DNA of 64,000 nt from Multifurca ochricompacta (GCA_022496185.1 WTXG01000002.1:1364001-1428000); one strand, 5' to 3'; numbered from the stretch's first letter, positions 8,323 to 20,443 are shown. The notes: generated by a model not told the origin, from the sequence alone. Numbers and translations: made by a program.

Positions 8323-11300
8323 TTGGCTCAAACCCATCGGCCTGGGCACGAGCACTCCATGTAACCTCTGTGTATACTAGTCGCTTCAAATCTTTGAAAA
8401 TACCAGTACACTTTGAAACCACACAGAGAACGGCCGACCGTGACATCCTGATTGACTCAGGGGCCACAGATAACTTCATTAGTCCACGGATGGCAAGGAC
8501 CATGGGACTGGGGATGCTGGCACTCCCCCAGGAGAAGAACATCTGGAATATTGACGGAACTGCTAATCGAGCAGGAAAAATCACGCACTACACTGACCTC
8601 AATGTCCAAGTGGGGGAAAGAACGAAGGTCATCCGCTTTCTAGTCACCAATCTAGGCGAAGAAGATTTAGTTCTAGGATATCCCTGGCTCGCCGCATTTG
8701 AACCAAGAATCAACTGGGGAGATGCAACCATGGACAAAGACTTTTACCCTGTTCTCATCACGTCGATAGGGTACGATTATGCCATTCGACATTCGGCGAA
8801 CTGCAGGGCAGACAAAGAGGAAGAAGATCCGGGTTACTGCTTCACTACCAAGGCATCAGAACTCGCGCAGAAGGCAGTAGAGGGGCATACAGAAAGGACT
8901 TTTGAGGAGGTCGTGCCAGAAGGGTATCATCGACACTGGAAGGTATTCTCTGAGGAGGAATCTCAACGTTTTCCACCTGCACGACCCTGGGACCATGCCA
9001 TTGACTTCACACCCGACACCCCGTCCGCAATTGATTGTAAAATCTATCCATTGTCACAAGTAGAACAAACTGCGCTTACGACATTCCTTGAGGAACATCT
9101 GGCAAAAGGGTATATTCGTCCATTGAAATCACCATATGCATCGCCGTTCTTCTTTATCAAAAAGAAAGACGGCAAGCTTCGACCTGTTCAGGATTATCGA
9201 CGAATAAATGCCCACACTGTGAAGAACGCCTACCCCTTGCTGCTCATTTCGGAACTCATTGATACCATGCGGGATAAGTCCCTATTCTCTAAAATGGATG
9301 TCCGCTGGGGCTACAACAATATCCGGATCAAGGAAGGAGACCAATGCAAAGCAGCTTTTAAGACCAATCAGGGGCTCTTTGAACCGAATGTCATGTTCTT
9401 TGGCCTTACCAACTCACCCGCCACTTTCCAATCAATGATGAATCATATCTTCCGCGATCTTATCCTCACGGGCGAAGTAGTGGTGTACATGGACGACATA
9501 TTAGTGGCCACTACCAACGACCTAGCCCATCATCGAGAACGAGTACACCAGGTGCTAGACATCCTGCACGAACACGATCTGTACCTCAAACCAGCCAAAT
9601 GCTCGTTTGAACAATCGAGTGTGGAATACCTAGGAGTTATCCTGGAAGGAGGGCATGTGCGGATGGACCCAGTAAAAGTACAAGGAATCCGGGAGTGGCC
9701 CGTACCCACGTGCATCAAGGATGTGCGGTCCTTCATTGGATTCTGCAACTTTTATCGGCGCTTTGTCCGTGGATTCTCAGGCATCGCCCAACCATTGAAC
9801 GGATTATTAAAGAAGGACGTACCCTGGCATTGGGCAGATGAACAACAACAAGCCTTTGAGCAGATCCGAGACATTGTCGGTTCAGAACCAGTCCTCTTAC
9901 AGCCAGACCTAGAGAAACCCTTTGAGCTTGAAGTTGACGCTTCCCATTTCGCCAACGGTGCCGTACTCAACCAGCGGGATGCAACAGGACTACTTCACCC
10001 AGTTGCCTTCTACTCAGAAACATTCTCGCCAGCAGAACGAAATTACGATATTTGGGACAGAGAGCTACTAGCTATTGTAAAGGCACTACGACATTGGCGA
10101 CCATACCTAGCGGGAACCCCCCATAAAACCATCATCCATACTGATCACTCCAACCTGCTCTACTGGAAAGAACCCCATAAAATCAGCCGACGAGTCGCTC
10201 ATGAAGTTCTAGAGCTCGAAGAATATAACTTTGTGTTGAAACACATCGCGGGAAGCCGTAATGCACGAGCAGATGCCCTGTCTCGGCGACCAGATTTAAA
10301 CCATGGGGGGGAGGACAACAATGATATCACAGTACTCCCTGAAGAAGTCTTCACAAGAGTAGCCGTCGTCAGCCTCCACGACATGGACTTATGGGCCCAG
10401 GTGTCACAGAACATGAACCAGCAGTTATGCCAATCATGGGCAGAGGCGCATAATCTGAAGAAGATTGATGGACTGTGGTGGAAGGACGGGGATCGACTCG
10501 TTGTCACTGGTGGCGACAACATTAAGAGGGGGGTGATCCATTTTCACCACGATCTTCCCTCTGCAGGACATCCAGGCATTGCTAATACCTACGCACTTGC
10601 CAAACGAGACTACTGGTGGCCAAACATGAAAAAGGACGTGGAGGAATATGTAAAGGGATGTGCAGATTGCCAAGCCAACAAAGTGAATACGCACCCACAC
10701 CCACCAGCACTATTCCCCATTACACCAACAGCGTCACAACCATTCCAGACCATTGCCATGGATTTCATCGTCAAACTCCCCACTTCCAGAGGCTTCGACT
10801 CCATCCTGACCATCACTGATCAGACTGTTCGAAAGCGGCACTGTTCATACCATGCAATGAGTCCATCACAGCAGAAGGAGTAGCCAAACTCTACCTGGAT
10901 CACGTCTACAGACATTATGGCCTCCCGGAAAAAATCATTTCAGACCGTGACCCACGCTTTACGTCCACATTTGCCAGGGCCCTCTGTAAAACACTGAACA
11001 TAACCCAAAACATCTCGACGGCCTATCATCCACAGACAGATGGACAATCAGAAAGGACAAATCAGTGGCTCGAACAATATCTTCGGTTCTGGTGCAATGG
11101 ACGACAGGACGACTGGGCTGACTGGCTAGCGACGGCAGAATTCGCACACAACTCTTGGCCCAATGGCACCACAAAAAACTCTCCATTCTCACTTATCATG
11201 GGATGGACGCCTCGAGCCACGTGGACTGGAAAGCCAACGAACGTTCCCTCAGCCACACAGCGTATCAGCCAATGGGAAGAGATCAGGAAATCAGCCAATG

Positions 11301-11800
11301 AGAACCTGTTGAAGGCGCAAAGAACCCTAGCAGAGAAGCCCTCGAAGTTCACACCTTATCAGACCAATGACTTGGTGTGGCTGGAAGGAAAGAATGTTCA
11401 CACGTCACATCCAACAGCCAAGTTAGCGCCCCGACGTCACGGACCCTTCAAGATAACAAGGAAGCTGTCAGATGTGTCATATGAACTCGAACTTCCCCCC
11501 ACATGGCGAATCCACCCAGTCTTCCATGCCAGACTGTTGACACCGTACAGAGAGACATCTCTGCATGGGGAAAACTTCCCTAGACCTCCCCCTGAATTAA
11601 TCGATGGAGAAGTGGAATGGGAAGTGGAGCGGATTCTAGACTCCTCACGTAAAGGCCGAGGGCGCAAGCTACATTACCTCGTTAAGTGGAAAGGATTCCC
11701 AGACTCAGACAGCTCGTGGGAACCAGCCGGGGATATCTTTGCTCCGGTCCTTATCTCAGAATTCCACGCCCGACACCCGGAAGCGCCCAAGAACAGTTAA
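8319..11800 (+). pseudogene. pol: Gypsy-A Pol (protease-RT-RNase H-integrase-chromodomain), one frameshift
   Basis: Read in the -1 frame after gag. Domains: aspartic protease (DSGAT, Asp at residue 46); reverse transcriptase (YMDD at residue 390-393); RNase H (VDASHFANGAVL, HTDHSNLLYW); integrase with an HHCC finger (HHDLPSAGHPG ... CADCQANK); a DDE core with D in AMDFIV, D in SDRDPRF and E in GQSERTNQ; and a C-terminal chromodomain (WEVERILDS ... LVKWKGFPDSDSSWEP). A one-base deletion at about 10821, relative to Gypsy-B, shifts the frame inside integrase. The rest (10823-11800) is open. Without the indel the protein would be about 1160 codons. Confidence 0.9.
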
Positions 11801-11874
11801 AAGGGCGACGACCCCCAAAGCAAATTCCCCAGTACATGCTCCCACAGCAACGTCCTACCACCATCGAATCTATT

Positions 11875-13074
11875 ATGTCTTTCATCGCCGCCAACGCCGC
11901 CGTCGACGCATTCACTGCCACCACAGTAGTTGTTGAGAATTTCCCCTCCGCTCACCCTTCCACATGCCCCTCCTCACCCATCGACTACAAGGCTGCTGAG
12001 GACCGAATCAAGAATCAATCCCCCAACCCCAACGACGACTTCGAACATTGTGAAGAGCCGCATCCAAATGACCTGATAGGCATGGAGTCTGATGACGAAG
12101 TGCCGGAGTTCCCTTTCTTCGCCAACAACCCGAACTCCTCTATGTACTACCCACTCGAGATCACTATGGGTGATGGAACCACCGCTATCGCCAAGTATAT
12201 CTTCTACACCAATGGAGGGATGGATGTGGCTGGATGCATGAAAAAGGACGGTCCAGTTTATGGGGCTCCAGTCTATCTGGAAGAAAGGTATACCAGTCGT
12301 TTACATCACACCATGACCGACGAACAGCTGGGACATCTGGTGGCTGAAGATTCGCGAGCCTTCGCCATCGACGAAGTACTAAGTGACATGCGACTTCCGC
12401 GTCTCAAAGCCGAGGTAATGAGACTGCGGAAGAACCTGACCTTGCGCAACACACTTAACCGACAGTACAAAGAACATGCGAAGATGATGGCCCGGCTGAC
12501 GAATGGGATGTTCCAAATAGAGCAGGAATTGGTGGAGATCCGGAAAAGGTTGGAGAAAGGAGATGCTTACCAGACGATTGCTGAGAGGTACGCTGATACA
12601 TATGCCCGACCTCTGCCTCCATGATCATTGGGGGCTGCTCCGGTGCTGTTGCCGAACCGGTTCGAGATGCCGCGATTGCATGAAAACCCGTGTGGGGAGA
12701 CGTGCTGGCGTTGTGACAGTAAGTACCACATCAGCTGGAACTGTCCTCTCAACCACAAGTGGTGCCGGCATTGTCGAAGCAACCTGCACTGGAGTAGGTT
12801 TTGTATTTTCTGCCGCGTAGGGGTCGCTCCAACAATTTCCAATCCGTCTGGATGGTGCGGCAAATGCCTGCGTCACAACTCCGGACATCGTGAACTGGAT
12901 TGTCCGATTCATGATCTATGTCGCTTGTGTGGCCAGCGCGGGCCCTACGGCTTTCTCCGCACTCACCAATGCCCCCAAGACTCGGACAAAGAGAATTATA
13001 CCATGGATGAGCGTAATGTAGCCGATGATTATTTGGAATTGGTGCAAGACGATGACGGTACGAGTCGTTTCTAG
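11875..13074 (+). pseudogene. Gypsy-A ORF3: zinc-knuckle accessory protein, one nonsense codon
   Basis: 400 codons starting MSFIAANAAVDAF, 74 nt after the pol stop. Order: an acidic, Pro-rich N-terminus; a conserved block YPLEITMGDGTTAIAKYIF / GCMKKDGPVYGAPVYLEERY near residues 97-145; a helical, probably coiled-coil segment near residues 165-245; then a Cys/His cluster. Knuckles CX2CX4HX4C lie at residues 277-290 and 297-310, a CX2CX6HX4C at 328-343, and a final C/H group to about 367. TGA at 12622-12624 replaces a CGA that is intact in Gypsy-B. Gypsy-C and -F carry homologues. I do not recognise a named family. Its position after pol is where retroviruses keep env, but it has no membrane features. 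A role in packaging or nucleic-acid binding is inference. Confidence 0.75.
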
Positions 13075-13091
13075 CAGGGTCTGCTTGAACC

Positions 13092-13105
13092 AGAAGAGGG
13101 GGTGA
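13092..13105 (+). promoter_or_regulatory. Gypsy-A polypurine tract
   Basis: agaagagggggtga directly precedes the 3' LTR. The equivalent tract precedes the 3' LTR of Gypsy-B and, as aagaagggggtaa, that of Gypsy-2. Confidence 0.75.
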
Positions 13106-13698
13106 TGTTACAATCCCTGCCGTCTGCTCCCGTTTTCTTCACTCTTCCCAATGATGACCCTTCTTTACCGCCTACCTTACACTTCCTGATCACGTCTCCA
13201 TCCTGGGACCCATCCCGTGCCCTTCTTCCGTCCCCGTGACCCTGATTGTACTTGTTGACCTGTTGTTTGCCCATGATTCGACTCTCGTCTCCTTATCTCT
13301 TATCTCGCTATCTTTACGACCGGACACTTACTTAATACCCTATCAGAAGCCAGGCTTTACGCCCTCTGCTTCCGTATATTTGGGCCCACTTGACTCCGAT
13401 ATCTTATCTTATAGACGCCCACTGGATTACGTATATAAGTCTGCTGTAGCTACTCTGTAGACCTCAGACTCGACTTATTGAATACATTGGTGCTTGTCTT
13501 CTGGACATCCCTTTGGACGCTTGACTCGACCCTCTCAAGTGCTTCTGGCACTTTCCGCTTAACATTGTCTTCAAGTACAGCCTTGTCGACTTTGACTCCT
13601 TCCATCTAAAACTCCAAGGGATCCCATTGGTCCCTTATCTGATCACAAACGAACGCTGACACACAAGTCGTGTGGAACGTCCCGCACCGGACGTAACA
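13106..13698 (+). repeat. Gypsy-A 3' LTR
   Basis: 593 bp, same ends as the 5' LTR. It appears identical to the 3' LTR of Gypsy-B by my reading. The base after it (13699) belongs to another element. Confidence 0.93.
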
Positions 13699-13699
13699 G

Positions 13700-14209
13700 G
13701 CACGCACTCAAGCAGAAGAGGCGTTCCGATCACACGCGTCTCCACCACCCCAGCCCGCCTTTTCGGTTGGCTCGCAAGTTTGGCTAGAAGGTAAACACCT
13801 CAAGACACACTTTCCCTCGACTAAACTCGCCCCACGACGTTACGGCCCCTTCACGATCTTGACCCAGATCTCCCCCATCACTTATCGCCTATCGTTACCT
13901 TCACACATGAAGATACATAATGTCTTCCACATCAATCTCCTATCACCCTATTGCGAAACAGATGCCCATGGCCCCAACTTTTTGCGTCCCCCACCCGATC
14001 TGATTAATCAGGAGGAAGAATACGAAGTTGCCTCCATCCTGAACCACAGACTCGTAGGTCATAATAGGAAATTACAATACCTGGTCAGCTGGGTTGGCTA
14101 TCCGGCAAGCGAGAACTCCTGGGTCGATCAGGACGACTGTCACGCCCCGGACCTCCTCGCGCAGTATCATAGTTCTCTCCCACAGCGTCAGGGTCGACGC
14201 CGTCCTTAA
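13700..14209 (+). pseudogene. pol: Gypsy-2 integrase C-terminus and chromodomain (5' truncated)
   Basis: Open for 169 codons up to the stop at 14207-14209. It begins abruptly at the Gypsy-A LTR edge. It contains the integrase tail (SQVWLEGKHL, KLAPRRYGPF), a typical IHNVFHINLLSPY junction and a chromodomain (EYEVASILNHR ... YLVSWVGYPASENSWV). It is about 50 percent similar to Gypsy-3 and a different lineage from Gypsy-A. The remainder of pol and gag are not in the window. Confidence 0.82.
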
Positions 14210-14327
14210 ATGGGGGGTGAATTTTCTGTTTTTCCCCATCCCTATCCCACTCAAGACCTTCATTCTGGCCCGCAACAAGCACACAATCCGCCTTTCTGTT
14301 TCCAAACAAACGCGAAACACTCCAAGA

Positions 14328-15434
14328 ATGACTACATCCCGACACACTCCCATCCGTACCACAGAACCCGCCATCATTGGCCAGACTATCGCAGCAATAA
14401 ACGACGCAGCAACTAAGGCAGCCCTTAGACGACCTATGGATGCCCCGACACTTCCTGCCACCCCAACGAGTCCAACACCTCCGCCACACCCTTCCTTCCC
14501 CATGACAGATGATCCCTCACAGAATGTAGCTAACGCGATTACACTTACTGCACAGAATCAAGATCTAGAGCTTGAGGTTCGGACTAGGGTTCTTGCTATG
14601 CTTCAGGAAGCTAGGGCACGTCTGGAAGCTATCTATGCCCCTCCGGAAATCACAGATGAAGCTGCAGTCTATTGGCCAGTCACTCCAGAGCTAGGACAAC
14701 TCCCTGATGAAGCTGTAGTAGAACAAACAGTAACTGAAGTCCATGCAGCGGCACGCGTGACTACTGAGTACGAATCCCCTCCTCCACCCTTTCAATGCAA
14801 TCATGAATACACCCCCAATTACATCGACCACCGCATCTCCGACTATGAAGGCCGAGTCAACATTGCCCGATGGCGGGCTTTCGAGTACCATCGCGCCGAT
14901 CCGCGCATCACCCTCACGATGGGAGCGGGACAGCCAATCACTTACCTACCCCTCTATGCTCAACCTTATCCGCGTTTCACTCGAGGATCAAACCCAATTC
15001 TTACATGATTCCAACAACGTCTGTTCGAGGCAGAGCAGACATTCACCCCACTGGTTAGCGCGGCGCTGGACGATCTACAGGACCCAGGCGCTTGGGCCGA
15101 GGTCTCCCGTTATCGCTACGCTACTAGACGCTTGGATCAAGCTCACTCCGAATTAGCCCACTGGCGCCGTCAAGCTGATCGCGCAAATCAAGATATCCAA
15201 CTAGCGGTTCACGCCCTCTCAAGGGGGGACGTGTATTATCGATTATTCCCATTCCTCACATATGCTTATACTAACAATCGACACATGCGCCCAGAAGAAG
15301 CCACCCGATACGCCCCACACCCCGAGCTACGCGCCGTCCTCCAAGCGGGCGGTATCGGCAGCACCTATCTACCTCGTCGTCGTCGCCTGCGCCGTACCCC
15401 GCCCCGCGTTATCGATCTTACACGTAGTGACTAA
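14328..15434 (+). pseudogene. Gypsy-2 ORF3, unknown protein, one nonsense codon
   Basis: It starts MTTSRHTPIRTTEPAIIG, 118 nt after the pol stop, and stays in one frame to 15434 except for TGA at 15006-15008, which probably replaces CGA. It has a Pro/Thr-rich stretch (residues 40-60), a helical region (LELEVRTRVLAMLQEARARL), a second helical region (ELAHWRRQADRANQDIQLAV) and a very basic end (RRRRLRRTPPRV). There is no zinc knuckle and no resemblance to the Gypsy-A ORF3. Function unknown. Confidence 0.6.
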
Positions 15435-15474
15435 GGGGTGCTTGGGGGCAAGCACAACCATAAGAAGGGGGTAA

Positions 15475-16052
15475 TGTAACATGTACTTTCGACTTTCACG
15501 TTTCGGCGTTCGACCTCGCGTTTCGGCGTTTTGTCACTTATCACTCCAGGGTTATACATATTAAGCTTCTCTTTTATTTACATCTAGACTAGTATGACTT
15601 CTAACGACGTAGCCCCTCCTTATCCACCTACATCTCCCACTGGTTTGCCCAGACTGCTCACCCCTCCATGATGTAGCTGTGACATAGCTATGACCCAGCC
15701 CTATCAGTCGTCATAGGCCTAGATAGTTATGTTAGATTACTGTCAATATCCCTGTATTTAAAGACCTACCAGTTCACAGAGACAGACCAAGTCTGTTCTC
15801 CTGTGCCAATACAGGTGTTCCATATCAGACAGAAACCCGGATTCCACTTGAGCCCCTAAGCCGTGCCTTAGGAGTCTTCGTCCCCAGTATTTAGTGACAG
15901 GACTGCGCGTCTCTGTCCAATTTCGACTCGCGCGCGCGTCCGCTGCGACCTACAGAGCCTGAACGATTTGGTGATCGCCTTGAAACATTGACACTTGAAT
16001 TAACCTCCTTGACGCGAATTGACTTGCACACAGCTAGCACCTGGCTGTGACA
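15475..16052 (+). repeat. Gypsy-2 3' LTR
   Basis: From TGTAACATG to GGCTGTGACA, 578 bp, right after a polypurine tract (aagaagggggtaa). A TATTTAAA box lies near 15755. No partner LTR lies in the window. Confidence 0.75.
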
Positions 16053-16261
16053 TACTGTCAGTCAAATGATCGAAATATCTGTGAGAGAAAAGGGGCTATG
16101 TTTAGGGGATGTCACACTCATTCTGGGGGTTACTTTAGACAACTTCCTCAGTTGGAAGAGGCAGGTTGTGCATTTGATTTGAGTCATTATAAGAATTAAA
16201 GTTAGCAGGCTATGGTTCAGATCAACAAAATTCAGGTGAAATTGGTGAAATCACCCCCATC
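16053..16261 (-). other. Gypsy-3 3' flank, possible LTR stub
   Basis: Reading the minus strand from the Gypsy-3 stop, a purine run gatgggggtga is followed by tttcaccaatttcacc and about 200 nt that end at the Gypsy-2 LTR. It may be the first part of a Gypsy-3 3' LTR, but no partner is visible. Confidence 0.35.
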
Positions 16262-19200
16262 TTAAGGGTGGTGCTGACCCTGGCGCCTTGACAGTGAGTT
16301 GTAATAGGACTTGAGGAGATCCGGTGCATGGCAATCGGCCTTGTCGACCCACAAGTTGTCACTGGCTGGATAGCCTTTCCAGCTGACTAGATACTGCAAT
16401 TTCTTTGATTGGCCATAAATGCAGTGATTTAAAATAGTGTCAATTTCATATTCTTCCTCCTGGTTAATGAGATCAGGTGGGGGCCTCATGTAGTTGGGGC
16501 CATGGGCATTGGTCTCTTGATAGGGCGTTAAAAGATTGACGTGAAAAGCATCATGGATCTTCATGTGAGGCAGTAGGTCTAGTCAATAAGCAACTGGTGA
16601 AATACAGGTCAGGACTGTGAATGGTCTGTATTGGCGAGGGGCTAGTTTTGATGAGGGGAAATGTGTTTTGAGGTGCTTCCCTTCCAACCAGACTTGCGAT
16701 CCAATTGCTATTTGTGGGTGGGTCGGTTGGTCTGTTGTTCTTTTGAATGCGTCCTCTGCACACGAGCGCGCATTGTGTAGTTCGCTTAATCATTTGTCAA
16801 CCTGTGGTACCCCTGTGTCAGCACTTTCAGCTTTCCAGTCAAACTGTACACCATGGATTAGTGTGTGCGGGGAGAGCTTTGTCTTGTCATGTGGCCATGA
16901 ATTGTGTACATATTCAGCTAAGGGCAGGTACTCTGACCATTTATGTTGATCATCACTTATCCAAAGTTGGAGATATTGTTCTAGCCAAAGATTCATGCAC
17001 TCACTAGAACCATCCATTTGTGGATGGAATGCTGTAGACAAGTTTTGTTGGATCTGGAGGGTTTTTGCAAGTGCGTGTGAGAAGTGGGATGTGAAACATG
17101 GATTGCGATCTGAGATGATCTGCTGTGGAATTCCAAAGAATGGGAAGAGGTGTCGGTAGTAGAGGGTAGCTATACCCTCTCCAGTAATCTCTTTGGTGCA
17201 GGGTATAAACCAGGCGGCCTTTGAGCATCCTTGATCTACAATGGTCAATACTGCATCATATTTTCTGGATGGCAGGAGATCCGTAATTAGATCCATAGCA
17301 ATGTATTGAAATGGACCAACCATAGCCGGCATGTCAAATGGAAAAGTTGGCGCCTTCTTTGTAAGCTTTGGCTTATTCTCTTGACACTTGGCACATCCTT
17401 TGACATAATTGTGTATGAATTCCTTTAGATCGTTCCCTTTGTATTCGCATTGAACTCCTCACATGGTTTTGTTGATGCCCAGATGTCCTGCTAGGATGTG
17501 ATTGTGATAATGTTGGAGGATCTCACATCGCTCAGGGAGGGTAGTCGGAAAAGGTTGTTTCTCTGATTGCAATGTTTTGATAAATAATTCTGCTGGTAAC
17601 ACAGTAACTTCCTCATTATCTTCTGTGCCATGATCTGCATCTGGTTGACGTGAGAGCATATCTGCAACTGTATGAAGCTTCCCTGGAACGTGTTCGAGTG
17701 TGGAATCAAAATCAGCAAGCTCTTGCAGCCACCTAGCCTGTCGGTGGTTTAGTTTCTGTGGTTGCTTGAAGTACTGGAGGTTATTATGATCTGTGTGCAC
17801 TTGGACCTTATGCTTAGCACCCAGAAGATATTGGTGCCAAGATCTAAAGGTGATAATGATTGCAAACAGTTCGCGATCATAGATGTCCCAGTTTTGCTGT
17901 GTTGCGTCCAGAGTCTTCGATAGGTAGGCAATTGGGTGGAGTCGTCCTTCTGGATCTTTTTGACTGAGGGTGGCTCCAAGTGCGTATCCCAATGCGTCTG
18001 CATCTACAATGAACGGTTCTTTGAAGTCCAGTTGCATTAACACTGGTTGAGAGGTGACCCATTGTTTAAGGGTATCAAATGCTTTTTGCTCCATTGCGGT
18101 CCACTTCCACTGATGTTTTGCACTTGTGAGTGCATTTAACAGGGCTGTGATCTTACTAAATCCTTGAATGAACCAGCAATAGAATTGGCAAAACCCTAAG
18201 AATGATTGGATCTCTTTCACAGTCATAGGTACCTTCCAGGTAGCAACTCCTTCCACTTTGATTGGATCCATATGTACTTGGTTTGCTTCCAGAATGAGTC
18301 CGAGGTATTCTATGCGTGTCTGCTTGAAGGCGCATTTTTCCGGTTTAAGATATAGATCTAACTTATTGAGTTTATCGAGGATGCAGTGGACTTTAGATTG
18401 ATGATTTTGGAGATCATGATCGGTATGGATGAGAATATCATCCATATACACAGTGAACCAAGCGTTGCCAGTTTTGTCTTGTTCATTTAGTTCCTCTCTA
18501 AATTCTGTGTTCATCATAGTCTGGAAAGTTGCTGGGGAGTTTGTTAAGCCAAAGAACATAACATTAGGCTTGTATAGGCCACAGTTTGTCTTGAAGGCTG
18601 CCTTCCATCGGTCTTCTGGAACTATGTGGATATTGTTATACCCCCAGCAGACATCCATCTTTGTGAACAGGGTGCTGCCGTGGACTCGATCTATTAGCTC
18701 TGGGATTAGTGGTAGGGGATATGTATTTTGAACTGTCCACTCATTGAGCTTGCGATAGTCCTGGACTGGTCTCAGCTTCCCGTCCTTCTTCTTAATAAAA
18801 AAGAATGGGGATGCATATGGTGATTTAGACTTGCTGATGTACCCCTTCTGTAAGTGTTCTTCTAAGAACCTATTTAGTGTGTCTTGTTCCCCTGGCCCTA
18901 GTGGATAGATCTTACAGTCCAGTGTTGCAGGCACTCCTGTTTTTAATTTGATCTGATGATCCCAAGGTCTTGCCTTGGGGAATCGTTGAGCCTCTTGATC
19001 GCTGAACACCTTTTGATGTTGATGATATTCCTGGGGGATGATCTGATCCCAAGGGTGCTCCAGATTGTTTTTTGCCTTAATCACTAGTTCTTGAGCTATA
19101 TTTAATCACTTAATGTATTCCCTGGGTACACTGAGTCAGATCAACTGCATGAGGCACCCTTGTGCCCAATCTATAAGCAGATTGCTGGCGGTGAGCCATG

Positions 19201-19489
19201 GATAACCTAAGATCATTTGGTCAGTTCCAATTGATGCAATGTAAAACCGATGTCATTTGAGTTCATTGTTTGTAATTATGTCCAGATCAATGTATTGGTT
19301 AATGTTGCCAGTGGTGTTAGGTGTTCCATTGGTGTTGCATAGCTTCTTGGGGATTGTGAGTCGCTTTGTCAGAAGTTGATGTTTGATAACCATCTTGTAA
19401 TTAATGAAGTTTTTGGTTGCACCACTGTCGATGAGTGCTTCGATGTTGGCCATTTCTTTCACACCTTGTAGGGGAATAGATACTTTCAT
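16262..19489 (-). pseudogene. pol: Gypsy-3 Pol, decayed
   Basis: Minus-strand fragments in order: protease (LIDSGATKNFIN, 19489-19253); RT and RNase H (19084-17459; [49 protein letters not shown]); integrase finger (HYHNHILAGHLGINK ... CAKCQENK) and core (AMDLITDL, ISDRNPCF, GSSECMN; 17332-16790); then an integrase tail and chromodomain (16564-16262). All three integrase acidic residues can be found, but stops and shifts near 19085, 17458, 17335 and 16790 break it. It is related to Gypsy-2 rather than Gypsy-A. Confidence 0.85.
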
Positions 19490-19556
19490 TGCTCAAACTG
19501 GTGAAATGTATACATGGTGTGAAACTAGTGCTTGAATGAAGGCCACATCATTCAAG

Positions 19557-19930
19557 CAATATAAAAATCCTCGTCATCTTTAAAGTGGTTCTGTAACTTG
19601 AGGCATTGGTCATCAGTTATTGTTTTCAGGGATGCTGCAAGTTCCACGATGTTCACAGCTGGTTTCAAGGGCACTGATCCGGTGGGTACCTCCACAGTCG
19701 TCTGTGATACTTCTGTGATCGTGGTGGTCCGGATCAGGGTGCTTGTGCTTGGCTGAGGTCTTTTGTTGGGGCAATCTCAGACCAGATGTCCTTGGCGTCC
19801 GCACTTGAAGCAGTGCCCCTCCTTCTTATATTGTTCTTTCTCCTCCGTGGTGACCGCCTTTTTGATGACATCAACGTCCATCGTGTTTGGGTTGCATCTA
19901 TGAGGAAGCGTGAATTTGTTCCCTCAGTTG
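19557..19930 (-). pseudogene. gag: Gypsy-3 Gag C-terminus
   Basis: Minus-strand frame with MDVDVIKKAVTTEEKEQYKK, then a CCHC knuckle CFKCGRQGHLV-stop-DC (an internal stop inside the knuckle) and a Thr-rich tail. It is truncated upstream at the LTR at 19931. Confidence 0.65.
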
Positions 19931-20443
19931 TGTCAAACAATCATGCTGCTGGTTACACTGACTCTGGTTAGTAGCGTGTTAGGCTAAAAGACAAGTAGTG
20001 CTTCAGAGGTTAGAAGAACTCTATACAACTATACTACTGACCTAAAAGACAAGTAGTTTACAGAAGACGGTTAGTCAAAGGTAAAAAGAAAGTATAGTAA
20101 AAGGAACTTACGCTTCAGAGGTTAGAAGAACTCTGAAGTGTAAGAGATGAAACAGACACCCTTATATACCCATGGGGGCCAGGGGAAATGGTCTGTGCAC
20201 ACTGGGAATAAGTCCACAAGTGCCAGACAATAAACAGAGAGGGATAAAGGCCATTGGCCAGAGAGATATCACATGCTTACTGCGCATTACTAAGTCCATC
20301 ACTAATCAGCTGAGTAAGGTGAGAAAGAAATGTAATAAAGATAACATAAAAAGTATGATACTCCGAGATCTAATCTGATCTAATCTACAGCTGAAGCGAA
20401 CCTTAGATGCCTGAAGCATCTCCAGACACATCCTGTGTCAACA
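19931..20443 (-). repeat. lone Copia-type LTR with decayed leader intron
   Basis: 513 bp on the minus strand, related to the Copia-1 LTR. It repeats the same architecture: TATA near 20163; exon 1 at 20134-20112; intron 1 at 20111-20058 (GTAAGT ... now ending TAA instead of TAG); exon 2 at 20057-20042; intron 2 at 20041-19984 containing the spliced copy 20022-19984, identical over 39 nt to exon 1 plus exon 2. Flanks agttg and gcccg do not match, so it is not a simple solo LTR. Confidence 0.7.

Larger units (their letters stand above)
6199..13698 (+). mobile_element. Gypsy-A, near-complete chromodomain Ty3/Gypsy element
   Basis: 7.5 kb with 593-bp LTRs at both ends, gag, pol, ORF3, a self-priming PBS and a polypurine tract. 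The LTRs differ at 7 of 593 positions by my hand alignment, and all seven are CpG versus TpG/CpA. The left flank is atcat in Copia-1 gag; the right flank is ggcac in Gypsy-2, so there is no matching target duplication. Its near-twin is Gypsy-B. Confidence 0.92.

Noticed and set aside
10616..10819. Small frames antisense or out of frame within pol (for example MAKHEKGRGGICKG...)
   Set aside because: Shadows of the pol reading frame, present in both A and B only by homology.
11686..11874. Upstream extension of ORF3 starting MERIPRLRQLVG
   Set aside because: It overlaps the chromodomain in another frame, and the frame relation to pol differs in Gypsy-F; the conserved start is MSFIAAN/MSSSFIAA.
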